From assembly GCA_021442155.1 (NCBI GenBank), contig CM038221.1:47935648-47999647 (forward strand): a DNA stretch of 64,000 nt, given 5' to 3'. The notes under the pieces are model-generated. The model saw only the letters and a program-made list of their open reading frames with translations, was not told the origin of the DNA and did not search any database. Below are positions 12,561 through 23,390 of the stretch, piece after piece. Source of the stretch: Cymbidium sinense. Its lineage: Eukaryota > Streptophyta > Magnoliopsida > Asparagales > Orchidaceae. Numbering within the stretch: the first letter of the stretch is position 1; every line of letters begins with the position of its first letter. The position numbers and the translations under genes are program-made.

Positions 12561-13559
12561 CCCTATCAAATGGATTCTAAATCCAATGAAACTGGGCCAA
12601 ACCTATTTTCTCCATATACCCAGCATACCCAAATTCAAAAAATATTAAAATGACCATTCTAACCCTAGGCCATAGAACAAATGTTGGCCTAGCCCATGGG
12701 TATTTTTTTCATACCCTCTTCACAATCACTTGAGGCTTTCTAAAAGCTCAAGGGGACTCAATGATGAGTGGTGCATGCAACCCAATGAGTTTGGGTCAGC
12801 CCATTTGGTCCATAGATCAAACCCGGTCACATAACTTAAAATTGAGTTTTTAAATTCCTTCATAAGCTCAAATTCAGCACATGGGAAGTTGGCATTCCAC
12901 TCAAGGGATCAAACTGACCATGTGCACCCTCAAAACCATCAAAATAACCTCTCCAATCAAGTAAATTAGATCAAAATGGCAAGCATATGCTTGGTCATCC
13001 GATTGCCATAGGGGAATATATACTCCCCCTAATTCAATGAAATTTTACTTCACTCACTATCAATTGGAGGAACCCGTGAGCACCTCGAGCATTCTAAGCT
13101 TTTAGATAGATTTGAATTCCCCAATCTTGATTTTGCATAGTGCAAAATAGGGGAGCTCAATCCATTAGCCAACTTCCTCTACACTTGATCTTAATCCAAT
13201 TCCTCTTGTACACTCCATCAGAAGGTCAAGTCGAACTTGCCCAATATCTGATTTAGGTTCCCACAGTAAGGAAGAGCGCAATTGGATCAAAGTTGTAGCC
13301 CAAGTGAAGTTGTGTTGGTCTACCCATTGATCCACTCAGTCTCAAGGCCTAGGAATTTCAGAACTTGACTCCACCGCAGAAGCTACCTCCGAGCTGGTGA
13401 TCACCCTCGGCAGGTATGTAATTTTTTTACCACTCAGTTTGATAAGTGTTGGTCCTTTATAAAAGAAATGTTCATGGCATGAGAAATTAGCTGTTGGATA
13501 GGTTGGTAATTATGTTTAGATGGTGTGGGTTGATTTTTGTATAATTCCATGCAGGCTCG

Positions 13560-13830
13560 GATCTCCCCTTAGATCATGGATGGTCTCATTGATCCTCATG
13601 GAAGAACTTGGCTCATCTTAGTCATCCATCCGTGCATTTTAGATGGATGATCAAGATTATTTAGCATGTTTAGTAAATCCATTATCCTTTTAAAATCATG
13701 GATGAATCCTTAGCCGTCCAATCTTTGATCAGACGACCGAGGATATTAGCGCGTGCATCACCGCCGCCATTTGGGATGTGACATTTAAGTCACATTCTCA
13801 CGGCATGACACATGTAAGCTTTGTCCACGC
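13560..13830 (+). other. CpG-retaining segment of the LTR, possible promoter zone
   Basis: A segment with clearly more CG dinucleotides than the rest (for example CAGACGACCGAGG and CACCGCCGCCATTT), containing 'GGATGG...GATCATGGATGG' inverted motifs. The corresponding stretch in other LTRs (440-720, 35030-35360, 42380-42660, 60850-61170) is likewise the richest in CG. I see no convincing TATA box or start site, so the function is open. Confidence 0.4.
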
Positions 13831-16587
13831 ATGTGGAGATGATTAAGTAAGGATTAGTTAAGCCATTAATTAATTCATAATTAATTCATAAAACTTCTAA
13901 AATTCATAACTCTTCATAGAAAAATCAAAAAAATAAAAGTAAAAAATGCTCTGGAAAGATAAATTCATCTAGAATATTATAAAAATAGTTTTAATGAATT
14001 TTGAATTACTCTTTTCTCTGAATTTGGGTTTCTTTGGGAATCTTAATTAGCTAATTATCCTTTAATTAGGTCATCAATTAATATCAAATTTTTAGGGTTC
14101 ATTTTAGGGGATGACCTCTGCCTCGCCTAATTTTCTTGAGATTTATTGAGGGCTCAATTAGGGAAATTTCTAGCTCATTCTCTAATTACCTCTTTCATGT
14201 AATTAAGAGTAATTAAGATGTGATTAGTGGATTTACCCTATGATTAGGTTTGACTAAGGTCAGTGAGTAGGGTTTATAAATAATTTTAGGGCATTTCCCC
14301 TAAGCTATTCCCTAAACCCCCTTTTCTCTCCTTAATCCCCTCTTAATTAAGGGCTAACTCATTAATCATCCCTTTAATCAATTTTAAAAAATTCTAAAAA
14401 GTTCCAAAACTTAATTAATCTACCTTGGGTAGATGCTTAGGTGTTGAATAGCCTAAGTTCAATTAAAGAAATTAAAACCCCTTTCATTAGTATGAAAGGG
14501 TGTTTTGAAAGTCCTTAAGCTAAACCCCTTAGCTTAATTAACTTTTAATTGTGTGCATTGCAAATTTAAATACCTTGTGAATTTTATGTCATCTTATTGA
14601 CTAATAATTACTTAGTTAATTTTTCTAAGATTGTGTAGGTAAGGGTTAATTAAACCACTTAATTTATACCTTAACCTAATAAATGCTTAAAAAGGGATTT
14701 AATATTTGAGAATTAAACAAAAGTATAAAACACATGTGGGAATGGGTTAGGAACAATGAACTCATCTCACCTTTTAAAAATTAAATCAAACTTCAAACTA
14801 GACAAAAATCATTTTGAAATTCACTTTGATTTATTCTAAATTTTCTTATTATATAATAAAGTGAGTTTGTTTACATGCTTTCATTGCTTTGGATCTTTCT
14901 CAACATGCTAAGTTGTATGTCATATGATTCATGCATTCATAATTTCATGTTTCAAATTTTAAAATAAAAATTGTTTACTTTATGTCAAATGTGCATGTGT
15001 TGGCTAAAGTAAAATATGAGTGGCTATTATCACTACTAAATATAAAGTATTTTTAAAACTTATAAATGAAATATCAAATCTAAGAGTGTGATATTCATAT
15101 CTTAATTATAAGCTTGCATGTGATGAATTATAAAGTCATGTTTAGTGTAGCCTTTCCTTTCTTTCTTATATTAGCTTAGTTTTAAAAAGGAGTTGGTAAG
15201 ATGTAGGGTTCATTTGAAAAGAACCCAACACTTACTTAGTTCTATACCCTATTTATCCCTATGCTAGCATCTAAGAATGGTAGCCTATACTTGCATGAAT
15301 AAATTGCATAAGCAAAATAAATCTATTAAACAACTTTTGCATATTCCATTTCCATTTCATTTCTTTTATATACATGTTTGTACTTAAGGAAAGTAGTATA
15401 TTAGTCTAGACAAACCCGAGGTTACGAGGCTTTAAGTAGCCTTAAGTAGGTCTTGTACCTTACACCTCTGGTTAACAATGGTGTTGTACTCACTTATGCC
15501 TTTCTTACTTTCATGTATGTATGCAAAATTTTGGATAAGGAAAACCTTTTCTACTTAAGAAAAATCATGCATATTCAACTTCTAAATTTTCTTAAAAGGA
15601 TTACTTAGCATGCATCATAAAGTGTGTTAACTATTCTCATTTTCATACATATATGCTTAGGGTCCATCCATATGCATGTTATATATGTTGGAAAAGAAAT
15701 GAAGTAATGTGTGTTATGTGAATTTTGATTCATTTTATTTAATCTTAAAATGCCTTTCTTTTTGAATAGGTTTGTTTAGGGTTTATCTAAACTTTGGATT
15801 GATTAAAATATGTAATCAAAACATTCACCTAAATGAAATTAAAATGTAAACTTTCTTTAGAAATTACTTAAGGATTAGGGAAGGAAAGAGAAGCTCTCTT
15901 TCTCTTTCCTCTCTTATAACATTAATTGTAGGTTTCACTCAAACTAAATTAAAACATGAAATAAAAATAACTCAAAACACTTAAAAAACTTAAATGAAAC
16001 CCTCCTCTAAGTTGAACATGTTCTTCACACTTAGAAAATTTAAACCTAAATTCATAGCTAAGCATACCACCCAAACCTTCAAAGCACACACATTAGCCTA
16101 AGTCACCACTTCTAGCCTTAGGTTAGGTCAATGCATGGTTTGATATTATGCTTTGTTTTATGATATATGTTTTAGACTTAATGTTAGGGTGTATGCTCGT
16201 AGAGTAAATGATAGGATGTGCTTAGTCTAATTATTCTTTTCTACAGGGGATTATGCTTAAGGGGCGCTATCATAAATAAAAATATAAGTGTTTCTTGCTT
16301 GCAGGTGCTTTATACCCCTAAGCATAATCCATAGGCTAGGTGGACTTAGTCACCCATGTGTGGGGTGATGATTCTAATATACATTCTTGGGATTTGTGTG
16401 GTGTGATTTAACTAACCTTTGTTTTGCAGGTGTTAGTTAGATTTCTACTTTTCCTTTTCATGTAAATGTTTGTATAATTAGGATTTTGGAATGATTTGTT
16501 ATGGGGATTAGGATTATCATTGGTCATAAGATCCCATCTTATGCACCATGTGAAGCCTTGGAGCATCCACCTTCCAACCATCCAAAG

Positions 16588-16652
16588 GAGGAACCAAAGA
16601 AGAAAAGAAGAAAAGAAAGAAGAAGAAAAGAAGAAAGAAGAATAAAGCATGA
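16588..16652 (+). other. GA-rich polypurine tract inside the LTR
   Basis: An almost pure A/G tract built of GAAGAAAAG steps, followed by ATAAAGCATGAAGACCCCATAA. Present at the same place in every LTR that covers the region: 37995-38055 on the plus strand, and as CTT-rich stretches at 7330-7385, 9700-9750, 39585-39650 and 58080-58135. Its composition and the following TGAAGACCCC look like a polypurine tract plus LTR start, but no copy has a boundary there. ORFs 16501-16683 and 16408-16650 are translations of this tract, not genes. Confidence 0.6.
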
Positions 16653-18234
16653 AGACCCCATAACAATGAATTCTTTTGCTTAAATTATAATTTAATTTAT
16701 TTGTAATCCGAGTTATATAAGGGTAGAGCTCATCTACCCATATTTGATATTTTTGGGTTTATGCAGTGGTGCCTGACCACAATGGCCATTTATTCTTTTT
16801 GCGATTAGCTTTATAAATTATTTGATGATTTGTTTAGCTTTTGCATTAGGTGACATATTTTTCTTAGTTTCTTCCTTGCTTTATGTATGGCCTGGATGTG
16901 GATTAGGCTCTTTAGATAAAAATAAATATTTTACCCAACTTAACAATTCAAATTAAAATTAAAATAACTCATAACCTCACCTAAAGCTTAGGGTTAAAAT
17001 CAAGATAAAAGAATTAGCAACCCCTTAGCTGGATGAGCATTTCTTTATATCTATCATGCCATTTTATTTCACTCTTGATTGGAGGGATTCTTCCACCTTT
17101 GAAGCTTGACCTTTGAGAGCCGTGGTGGAAACTCACCTCCTACCTTCTTACTAATTTTGGCCAATAACTTGATTTCTCATGCATTAGTCATTAAAATCCT
17201 ATTAGCCCGAGTCAAAATGATTGTCCAAAAAAAATAAAAATAAAATAAAATTTGAATTGCGTTAGATTTAGGTCATTTGAAGCATGTTCCTTTACATGAT
17301 CTAGTCTCTTTAGGGAGTGAGTTTAAGGACTTAGTCTCTTTCTAAATAATAACAGCCTAGTATCTTGCATAAGCATAAGGACTTGTCTATATGTACTTAA
17401 AATCATAGGAGGAGTTAGTTGGTGGCTACCCCTACGCAGTTGTAAGTCCAAGTTGTCATGTAGTTTGTCCTTTCTTGTGAAGGCAAACCAATTACCCATT
17501 TTTTGGCTTAGATTTAGGTTGTGCTTCCCGCTCTGCTCTCTCTAGATTTAGGTTAGGACTTCTCTGTGGGCCATAAGCATAATTTCTCACCTCCTAGGTA
17601 TTTCTTAATCTTGTGTTAAGGAATCTTAAGTCCTAGAATTTTTAATGAAAAATATAACTCAAGCAAGCTAAATCAATTTGCAAATGTAAAGCCCAATTTT
17701 TGGATAGTTTAAGATGTTACTAGTTACCATGTGAGCATCTCCTACTTATTTCCCATTTATGGCTTCAATAATAACTCTCTCTTTTGATCAATCCCATTTG
17801 ATCCCTCAAACACAAACCAATCGATTGATAGTTTTTCCTATTGAAATCTTCAGAGATAATGATCATTTACTTTAATCGAGAGTTTTCCTAAGGGATCCCA
17901 TCCCTTAGGATATGTAACTATGGGGCTTGAGTAGAACTTAACGAACGACTTAAAATAAACCACGCTTTACTTTTCATGTAAAGTAGGAGAAGAATCTCTA
18001 GTACATATCCATTTATAGTCCTTGTGAGATGATTGGTTCCATTGAAGGGTAGCGAGTTCTATCTCTCGAGATAGTGCACTATTTTCTTGATGATGTATCC
18101 GATCACCTGAATAAGTACATCTACAGATCTATGACATCTTACTAAGATGAATTTTTATAAGGTCTCTTCTTTCTTTTCTCCATAGATTTGAAAGGCGACC
18201 TCCTAATAGGAATTTATTCACCAACAAATTTTTC

Positions 18235-18252
18235 TGGTGACTCCGTTGGGGA
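18235..18252 (+). promoter_or_regulatory. Primer binding site (tRNA-Arg-like)
   Basis: TGGTGACTCCGTTGGGGA, 8 bp after the LTR end at 18226. Its complement ends ...GTCACCA, as a tRNA 3' end with CCA should. The TGGYGACTCC form is like that described for Ogre/Tat elements, which use tRNA-Arg; the tRNA assignment is from memory. It primes minus-strand DNA synthesis and fixes the LTR/internal boundary. Confidence 0.8.
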
Positions 18253-18719
18253 TGGTTCCTCTCTCCATCTTTGGTAAATGATCATTGTATTTGAGTATCG
18301 ATAGTGGGTTTGTATTTTGGTATGAATCCAACACTATCCTTCTTTCTGTTGGCACTTGGCTCATTTCATTCTTGAGTTAAGTTAGCCAACATCTTTAGGT
18401 TTTAGGACCGCATTCCTTATTGGTCTTAAAACCCCCGTTGGGTTATTCCAATGGGTAAAATGAAATGATCTAAAATAAATAAATAAAACATCTCTTTAAG
18501 GCTTCCTCCTTATCATTTTCATGATAAGGAAAGGTTCATCCTAAAATAATAAATCTTTCATAAAGAACTTTGCTTTTTCAAAAGCACCTTTTCAAAAAAA
18601 ATGCACTTAATAAAATATCTTCCACAAAATTTTGTCACCTTCATTTAACAATTCACATAATTGTTACATGTAGGAGTTTTCAAAAATAAAACTAATAACA
18701 TTTTTCAAAAAAGCACAAA
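18253..18719 (+). other. 5' leader between primer site and hairpin array
   Basis: AT-rich, no ORF of note. It holds short inverted motifs such as CTTATCATTTTCATGATAAGG near 18509. The segment GTTACATGTAGGAG at 18663 is the point matched by the minus-strand copy at about 53030-53040. Presumed untranslated leader of the genomic RNA. Confidence 0.6.
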
Positions 18720-20370
18720 TTAACATCTTCTTTCAATTCATTTTGATGGAGATTTCATTTTCAAAATAAAATGAATAATCATGTTTTCCAAAAATCACAA
18801 TCACAATCATAAAGTTTTCAAAAGCACATATGAATTTTTTTATTCAATTCATTCACACTTATTGAATAGAAAGTTCATTTGTAAACAAAAATTAAACTTT
18901 TCAAAAACACACATGAATTTTTCTATTCAATACACTCACACTTATTGAATAAAAATTTCATTTCTAAACAAAATTAAAATTTTCAAAAAGCATACATGAA
19001 TACCTTCATTTAATATACTCAAATTTATTAAATGAAGATTTCATTCCCAACTAAAAATAAAATCTCATTTAGGAAATCTCACTTAAACATATCCCACATA
19101 TCTTTTCAAAAAAAAAAAAAGAGCAACAATCATGCACAAAACTATAACACTTCAAAAATAAAAATTGATCTCCATTACTTAAATTTGTTGAATGGAGGTC
19201 CTCTTTTCAAAACATTAAAATCAACAATCATATTTCAAAAATAATTCAAACAATATTTGGAACTTCATTTAACATATCCAAATTTGTTAAGTGAAGTCTC
19301 CAAATTTAAAATCCAAAAATTTTTTAAACATATTTTGGAACATCACTTAGCATAATCAAATTTTCTAAGTAAAGTTTTCAAATCCAAAATTAAAATCAAT
19401 AATCATATTTCAAAAAAATTTCAAACATACATTTGGAATTTTATTTAGCATAATCAAATTTGCTAAGTGAAGTTTCCAAATCCAAAATCAAAATCAACAA
19501 TCATATCTCAAAATTTTCAAACAATATTTGGAACTTTATTTAACATACCCAAATTTGTTAAGTAAAGCTTCCAAATCCAAAAATCAAAATTTTCAAACAC
19601 CTTTTGGAACTTCTTTAGCATAACAAATTTGCTAAAGAGAAGTTTCCATTTTTCAAAATCAAAAATGAAATCAAAATTTTAAATACACCATTTGGAATTT
19701 CATTTAGCATACTCAAATTTGCTAAGAGAAATTTCCATTTCACAAAACCAAGTGAGATTTCACCTTTAGCATACTAAATATGCTAAAGTTAAATTTCCAC
19801 TTTCAAAACATATTAAAAACAAAATGAAGCACTTAGGATCCCCTTAGCATACCAAATTTGCTTAGGATCCTACCCTTTTCAAAAATCAAAACATTCCAAA
19901 CAAATGAAACACATAAGATTTTCTTAGCATACCTAAATTTGCTAAGAATCATATTTTCAAAAATTAAGCAAAATACACTTGGATTCTTCACTTTGCATAC
20001 CTAAATTTGCTAAGTAAGAATTCCAAAATTTTCAAAAAAATCAAAATAAATCAAAATCCACTTTTACTTCACTTAGCATACCTAAATTTGCTAAGCGTAA
20101 AATTCAAACATTCAAACAAAACAAAATCATTTGACCCTTGCCTTAACATACCCAAATTTTTTAAAGGAAAGGGTCCTCCAAAATCACAAACTCAAATTCA
20201 AAACAAAAATGAATCTATGGAAGCATCCTATCAAAATTTTTAATCCATATTTCAACATACTAAATTTGTTGAAGTTTGGATTCATATTCAAATTCCTATT
20301 TCAATCAATCTCCTCAAATTTATTTGAACCCCAATTAACACTTCCAAGTTGTTGGATGTGGGTTCAAATT
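18720..20370 (+). repeat. Tandem array of about 18 stem-loops in the gag leader
   Basis: Units spaced about 60-100 bp. Each has a 5' arm, a roughly 10-nt loop close to TACCCAAATT and a complementary 3' arm, separated by A/T-rich spacers often containing TTTGGAA or TTTCCAAATCC. Clear examples: CTTCATTTAATA 19004-19015 with TATTAAATGAAG 19026-19037 (12 bp, perfect); CTTTAGCATA with TATGCTAAAG near 19760-19785; GACCCTTGCCTTAACA 20133-20148 with a mostly complementary arm at 20159-20175; TTTGAACCC 20323-20331 with GGGTTCAAA 20360-20368. Arms differ between units (TTAGCA/TGCTAA, TTAACA/TGTTAA, TCAACA/TGTTGA, TCAATA/TATTGA) yet stay paired. ORFs 19032-19244, 20007-20243 and 20131-20412 are translations of the array. 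Confidence 0.9.
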
Positions 20371-20731
20371 TTCAAAATTCAAAATTTAAAATCTTTGGAG
20401 ATAGAAAAATGATGAAAGTTCATTTCTTATTGTAGATCCTTTTCAGTCAATGCAAGTACAATTTCAATTTTAGTTTACTTCAGTCAGTACAATGGTCAGT
20501 TCTCAAAAATTTGTCTTTACTTTCCCTCATGGCATGGATCTAGCCTCGGTGACTTCCCTTTGGACCATACCCACTTGATCCATTTTGGATTTGAGGGGAT
20601 CACTGTGTGGGCATTCCCCTCACCATAATCAACAAGAAGAAGGTGGACGAGCAGAAGCGGTACTGATAATTTAGATATCTTCTCGAAGAGAAAAGTTGTG
20701 GTAATGTAGACTTGATGGTTTTAAATTCTGC
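20371..20731 (+). other. Leader between hairpin array and ORF1
   Basis: No ORF or repeat. More balanced base composition than the array. Corresponds to roughly 51161-51480 on the minus strand copy. It may hold the true start of ORF1, since the first clear protein similarity between copies begins near 20760. Confidence 0.4.
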
Positions 20732-21690
20732 TTGATTAATTCGGTGATAGTTCATCCCAGAGTTGCACATGTTGCCCCAGTGTGTGCTAGCACCCTACCA
20801 TCTGTACCCTCCAAAGGTAAGGCTCTCCTAGTTTCAGGGCTTGCCTCCCTGACATTTGAGTATGGGTCTAGCTCGTACTCCTCTAGTGCTACTTGTACCC
20901 TACATAGGAACAAGAATCATATGGTCAAATAGTTACATACTCGAATAACCAAAGACCTTGAGGCAGCTACCAGATCAGCCATGGATGAGTCTCACATGGT
21001 CACTTCACCACTGGTTACAGAAAACCTGTTTCATCCTCTCTTAGAATCAGATAGAGAGGATGCCCAGAGGATCCTCGCCTCCTCCAGTGGTACATCTACA
21101 ACCGACAATTTCTAGAAGTAGGAGGTCATGCGCGCCCTTTCTATGCCGTAGGAGAGCATGACCTCAGTCGGTACCAATTTGATCTCTGATATTATCCCCG
21201 GTGGGAGATCCATCGGAGGGCCCATGAGGCCCATACATCACACATTACTAGCAGAGATCGATGGAGGTTCAGCCGTTAGTCAGCCGCTTCTACTTTGGTT
21301 GATTTCCCAGCTCGGCGCGCTACCCGCACCGACTATACTGATAGTATTCTCCTCACGGGGACCAGCCACCATAGGAGGGCAGCTGTTGTACACAGATAGT
21401 CAATGGTGCCTCCACCCCACTACTCTACCCCACGTCTGCCATCGCCAATGCAGGTTTCAGCATCACCCATTCCATCTAAGGCCATGAAGGCCACATCCGG
21501 GAAAAATGTACCGTTGGTGATCTGCCAAGGGATCTACTCCTCTACACCACCCATTGTGGTAGGCGAGATCTCTGCTGACCTTCTACCCAAGTGGTGGTGT
21601 GAAGGAGTGACCCAGCATCATTTGGTTCCTTCACCTCCACCCACATCTGATGGAGATGGTGATGACTATCACAGATATTCCAGATGATAG
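20732..21690 (+). pseudogene. ORF1 upstream of gag (Pro/Ser-rich, unknown function), decayed
   Basis: Supported by protein-level similarity to the minus copy at 49950-51160. 20732-20932 encodes a stretch with VCASTLPSVPSKGKALL and FEYGSSSYSSS, matching VWASTHSLASFKEKATL and FEVGSSSYTT there. 21403-21687 encodes PHYSTPRLPSPMQV and PSKAMKATSGK, matching PHHSTPCPPSPVQV and PSKAMKVASEK. The frame is interrupted by stops and frameshifts (for example 20930 and 21112), so no complete protein exists. Proline- and serine-rich, no recognised domain, no membrane segment. Ogre elements are known to carry an extra ORF1 before gag; equating the two is inference. It could instead be an N-terminal extension of gag, since in the minus copy the frame runs straight into gag. 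Confidence 0.6.
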
Positions 21691-21972
21691 TTCAATTGCA
21701 TAGCATTAGAGGATCATCGGGATTGTTACCCCTATACTAGTCGGTGGAGTATCATTCTTCTAATGAGTATGCAAGATTGACTCCCAACTACTGGTGAGTG
21801 CCTCTCTGGTGCATGATAAAGATCACACCGTCACCCAAGTTTTTGTACCCTCTTGGGTTAGATCGATCCTTAGATGAGATAGTTCTATTTTATGGAAAAA
21901 GGAGATCTTAGGGTATGCATGGTGAATGAAGAAACTTAATGAAGATGACTTGATGGGATTCAAGGCGTATGC

Positions 21973-23390
21973 ATGGTCAATACTAGAGGTTCTTCTTGAG
22001 AACAACAATCCATGGAAGGAGATGAGGTTGATCAAGAATCGAAATCAACTTGGGGATGGTGGCAAAACCCCTCATTCATGCCTGCTTAGCTCCAGTCAAC
22101 GGTGCATGTCGCCTCCAAGTTAAGACTCTACCTCCTTGAGCAAGGTAGCACTAGGAAGATAGTGGATAGTACCTCCATACATGAAAAAAAATCCATGGTG
22201 AGAAGGAAAGAGCTTTGGCTCAAGCCAGGAGGATCATCGGTTCCAAAGGGTAGACCCTACCTAGAGGAATTTGATGCTATCCAGTATCCTAAGGGTTTTG
22301 TGCCTCTTTCCTTCAAAAACTTTGATGCCAGTGGGAATTCAAGGTATCATATAGCTCACTTCAGTGCTGATTATTGCAATGCAGGTGGTCGTGACTCTTT
22401 ACTCTTTAGACTCTTTGTTAGTAGGCTAGCGGGTATCACTTTTGATTGGAATGCTGAACTACCTAATGGTTGATTAAGACATTCTTTGGAAGAGCAACTC
22501 TTCATCAAGAGATTTCTAGAGCTCGAAAGGTTACTTTAGGTGATCTAATTGTAGTAGCACTCGGTGAGTCACTTATTGATTATATTCTCTGATGGTGTAA
22601 CCTGAGTATGAAGTATGAACCACAGCTATCCAAACAGCATGCCATTGAGATTCTCTTGAAGAATATCCATGGCTCGGTCACCTTCATGCTTAAGGGCTTC
22701 ACCATAAAGATATTTGAGAAGCTAATCAACAAGGTGGCTAGTCTACAAGGAGAGGCCAAATAGTTGTCTTTTCCAGATCAATTGCCAAAGTAGAAATCCC
22801 AAAAGGTTTATGAGAAGAAACCTGGAGTAGTAGCAGTGGTTGATAAGGGGAAGCAACCTAGAGATCAGTTCGAGCGACCACGACCTCGGACCTCCACCTC
22901 TTTTTCCACCGAGCACCATACCGGCCTCCACCGCCTCGGCCAGACATACCACCGCCATATATCCGGTGCATACATATCATCAGTAGATATGGTCCACCTA
23001 CTCTATTAGATAAGTTAAACAAGCCTTATTCTTATAATAAGGAGGTAATCAGGAAGACCTTTAAGAATCTCTTAAAGAAACCTAATTTTTAGCTACCCGA
23101 GCCTAGGAGATTAGAGGAAGTAGGCAAAAGTCATGATCCAAACTTTTACCTTTACCACCATATGCTAACCCACATCTTGGAGGATTGTTTGCATTCAAGG
23201 ATTGGCTTGAACATAGTTTCAAGACCAGTATTATAGTTATCCCAAAGGAATACCTTGTGGAACAACCTTCTAGTTTTATTAGGGTAATCCTTGGGGATAC
23301 AAGTGATCCTACAAAAATCAAAGAGGTTGGGACATTTCTTTGTCTAAAATCTCTAAGAAAATAGTTTAGAAGATCAAGAAGCTTTCCTTG
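21973..23390 (+). pseudogene. gag: gag (capsid-like) protein, broken
   Basis: The proposed start is the ATG at 21973, which begins MVNTRGSS; many plant gag proteins start with a similar M(V/A)NTRG, and the minus copy has MVDTRGSH in the same place. The gag domain follows: 22240-22473 encodes RPYLEEFDAIQYPKGFVPL, AHFSADYCNA and AGITFDWNAELP, then a frame change to VTLGDLIVVALGESLIDYIL (about 22525-22588), MKYEPQLSKQHAIEILLKNI (about 22608) and FEKLINKVASL. A C-terminal region (about 22990-23200) has LDKLNKPYSYNKEVIRKTFK and FYLYHHMLTHILEDC. At least three frame changes and several stops (22472, 22588, 23090) break it. The product would have formed the virus-like particle in the cytoplasm. Confidence 0.85.

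Larger units (their letters stand above)
10420..18226 (+). repeat. E1 5' LTR (7.8 kb), reference LTR
   Basis: Starts TGTTGACCTCA and ends TCACCAACA, giving TG...CA ends and a 5-bp terminal inverted repeat (TGTTG/CAACA). The primer site lies 8 bp beyond the end. The start is supported by three copies with different upstream sequence abutting the same terminus (10420, and minus-strand 45584 and 48310) and two copies with internal 3' UTR upstream (31976, minus 3288). Parts in order: AT hairpin repeats (10785-11430), TTGACC-rich zone (11780-12560), CpG-retaining zone (13560-13830), AT-rich zone with many AATTAATT stretches (13830-15900), GA tract (16588-16652), conserved 3' part (16650-18226). 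ORFs within it are not conserved between copies. Confidence 0.82.

Noticed and set aside
16408..16683. Overlapping ORFs on both strands at the GA tract, also 7213-7440, 9581-9808, 39485-39757 and 57975-58217
   Set aside because: They translate a GA/CT-rich tract and flanking LTR sequence; lengths and frames shift with indels.
18720..20370. CRISPR-like appearance of regularly spaced palindromic repeats
   Set aside because: Spacing and repeat sequence vary, spacers are related A/T-rich sequence rather than unique, and the array lies between a primer binding site and gag of a plant retrotransposon.
20007..20412. ORFs of 78 and 93 codons just before ORF1; 51750-52094 in the minus copy
   Set aside because: They run through the hairpin repeats and reflect repeat periodicity, not a protein conserved between copies.
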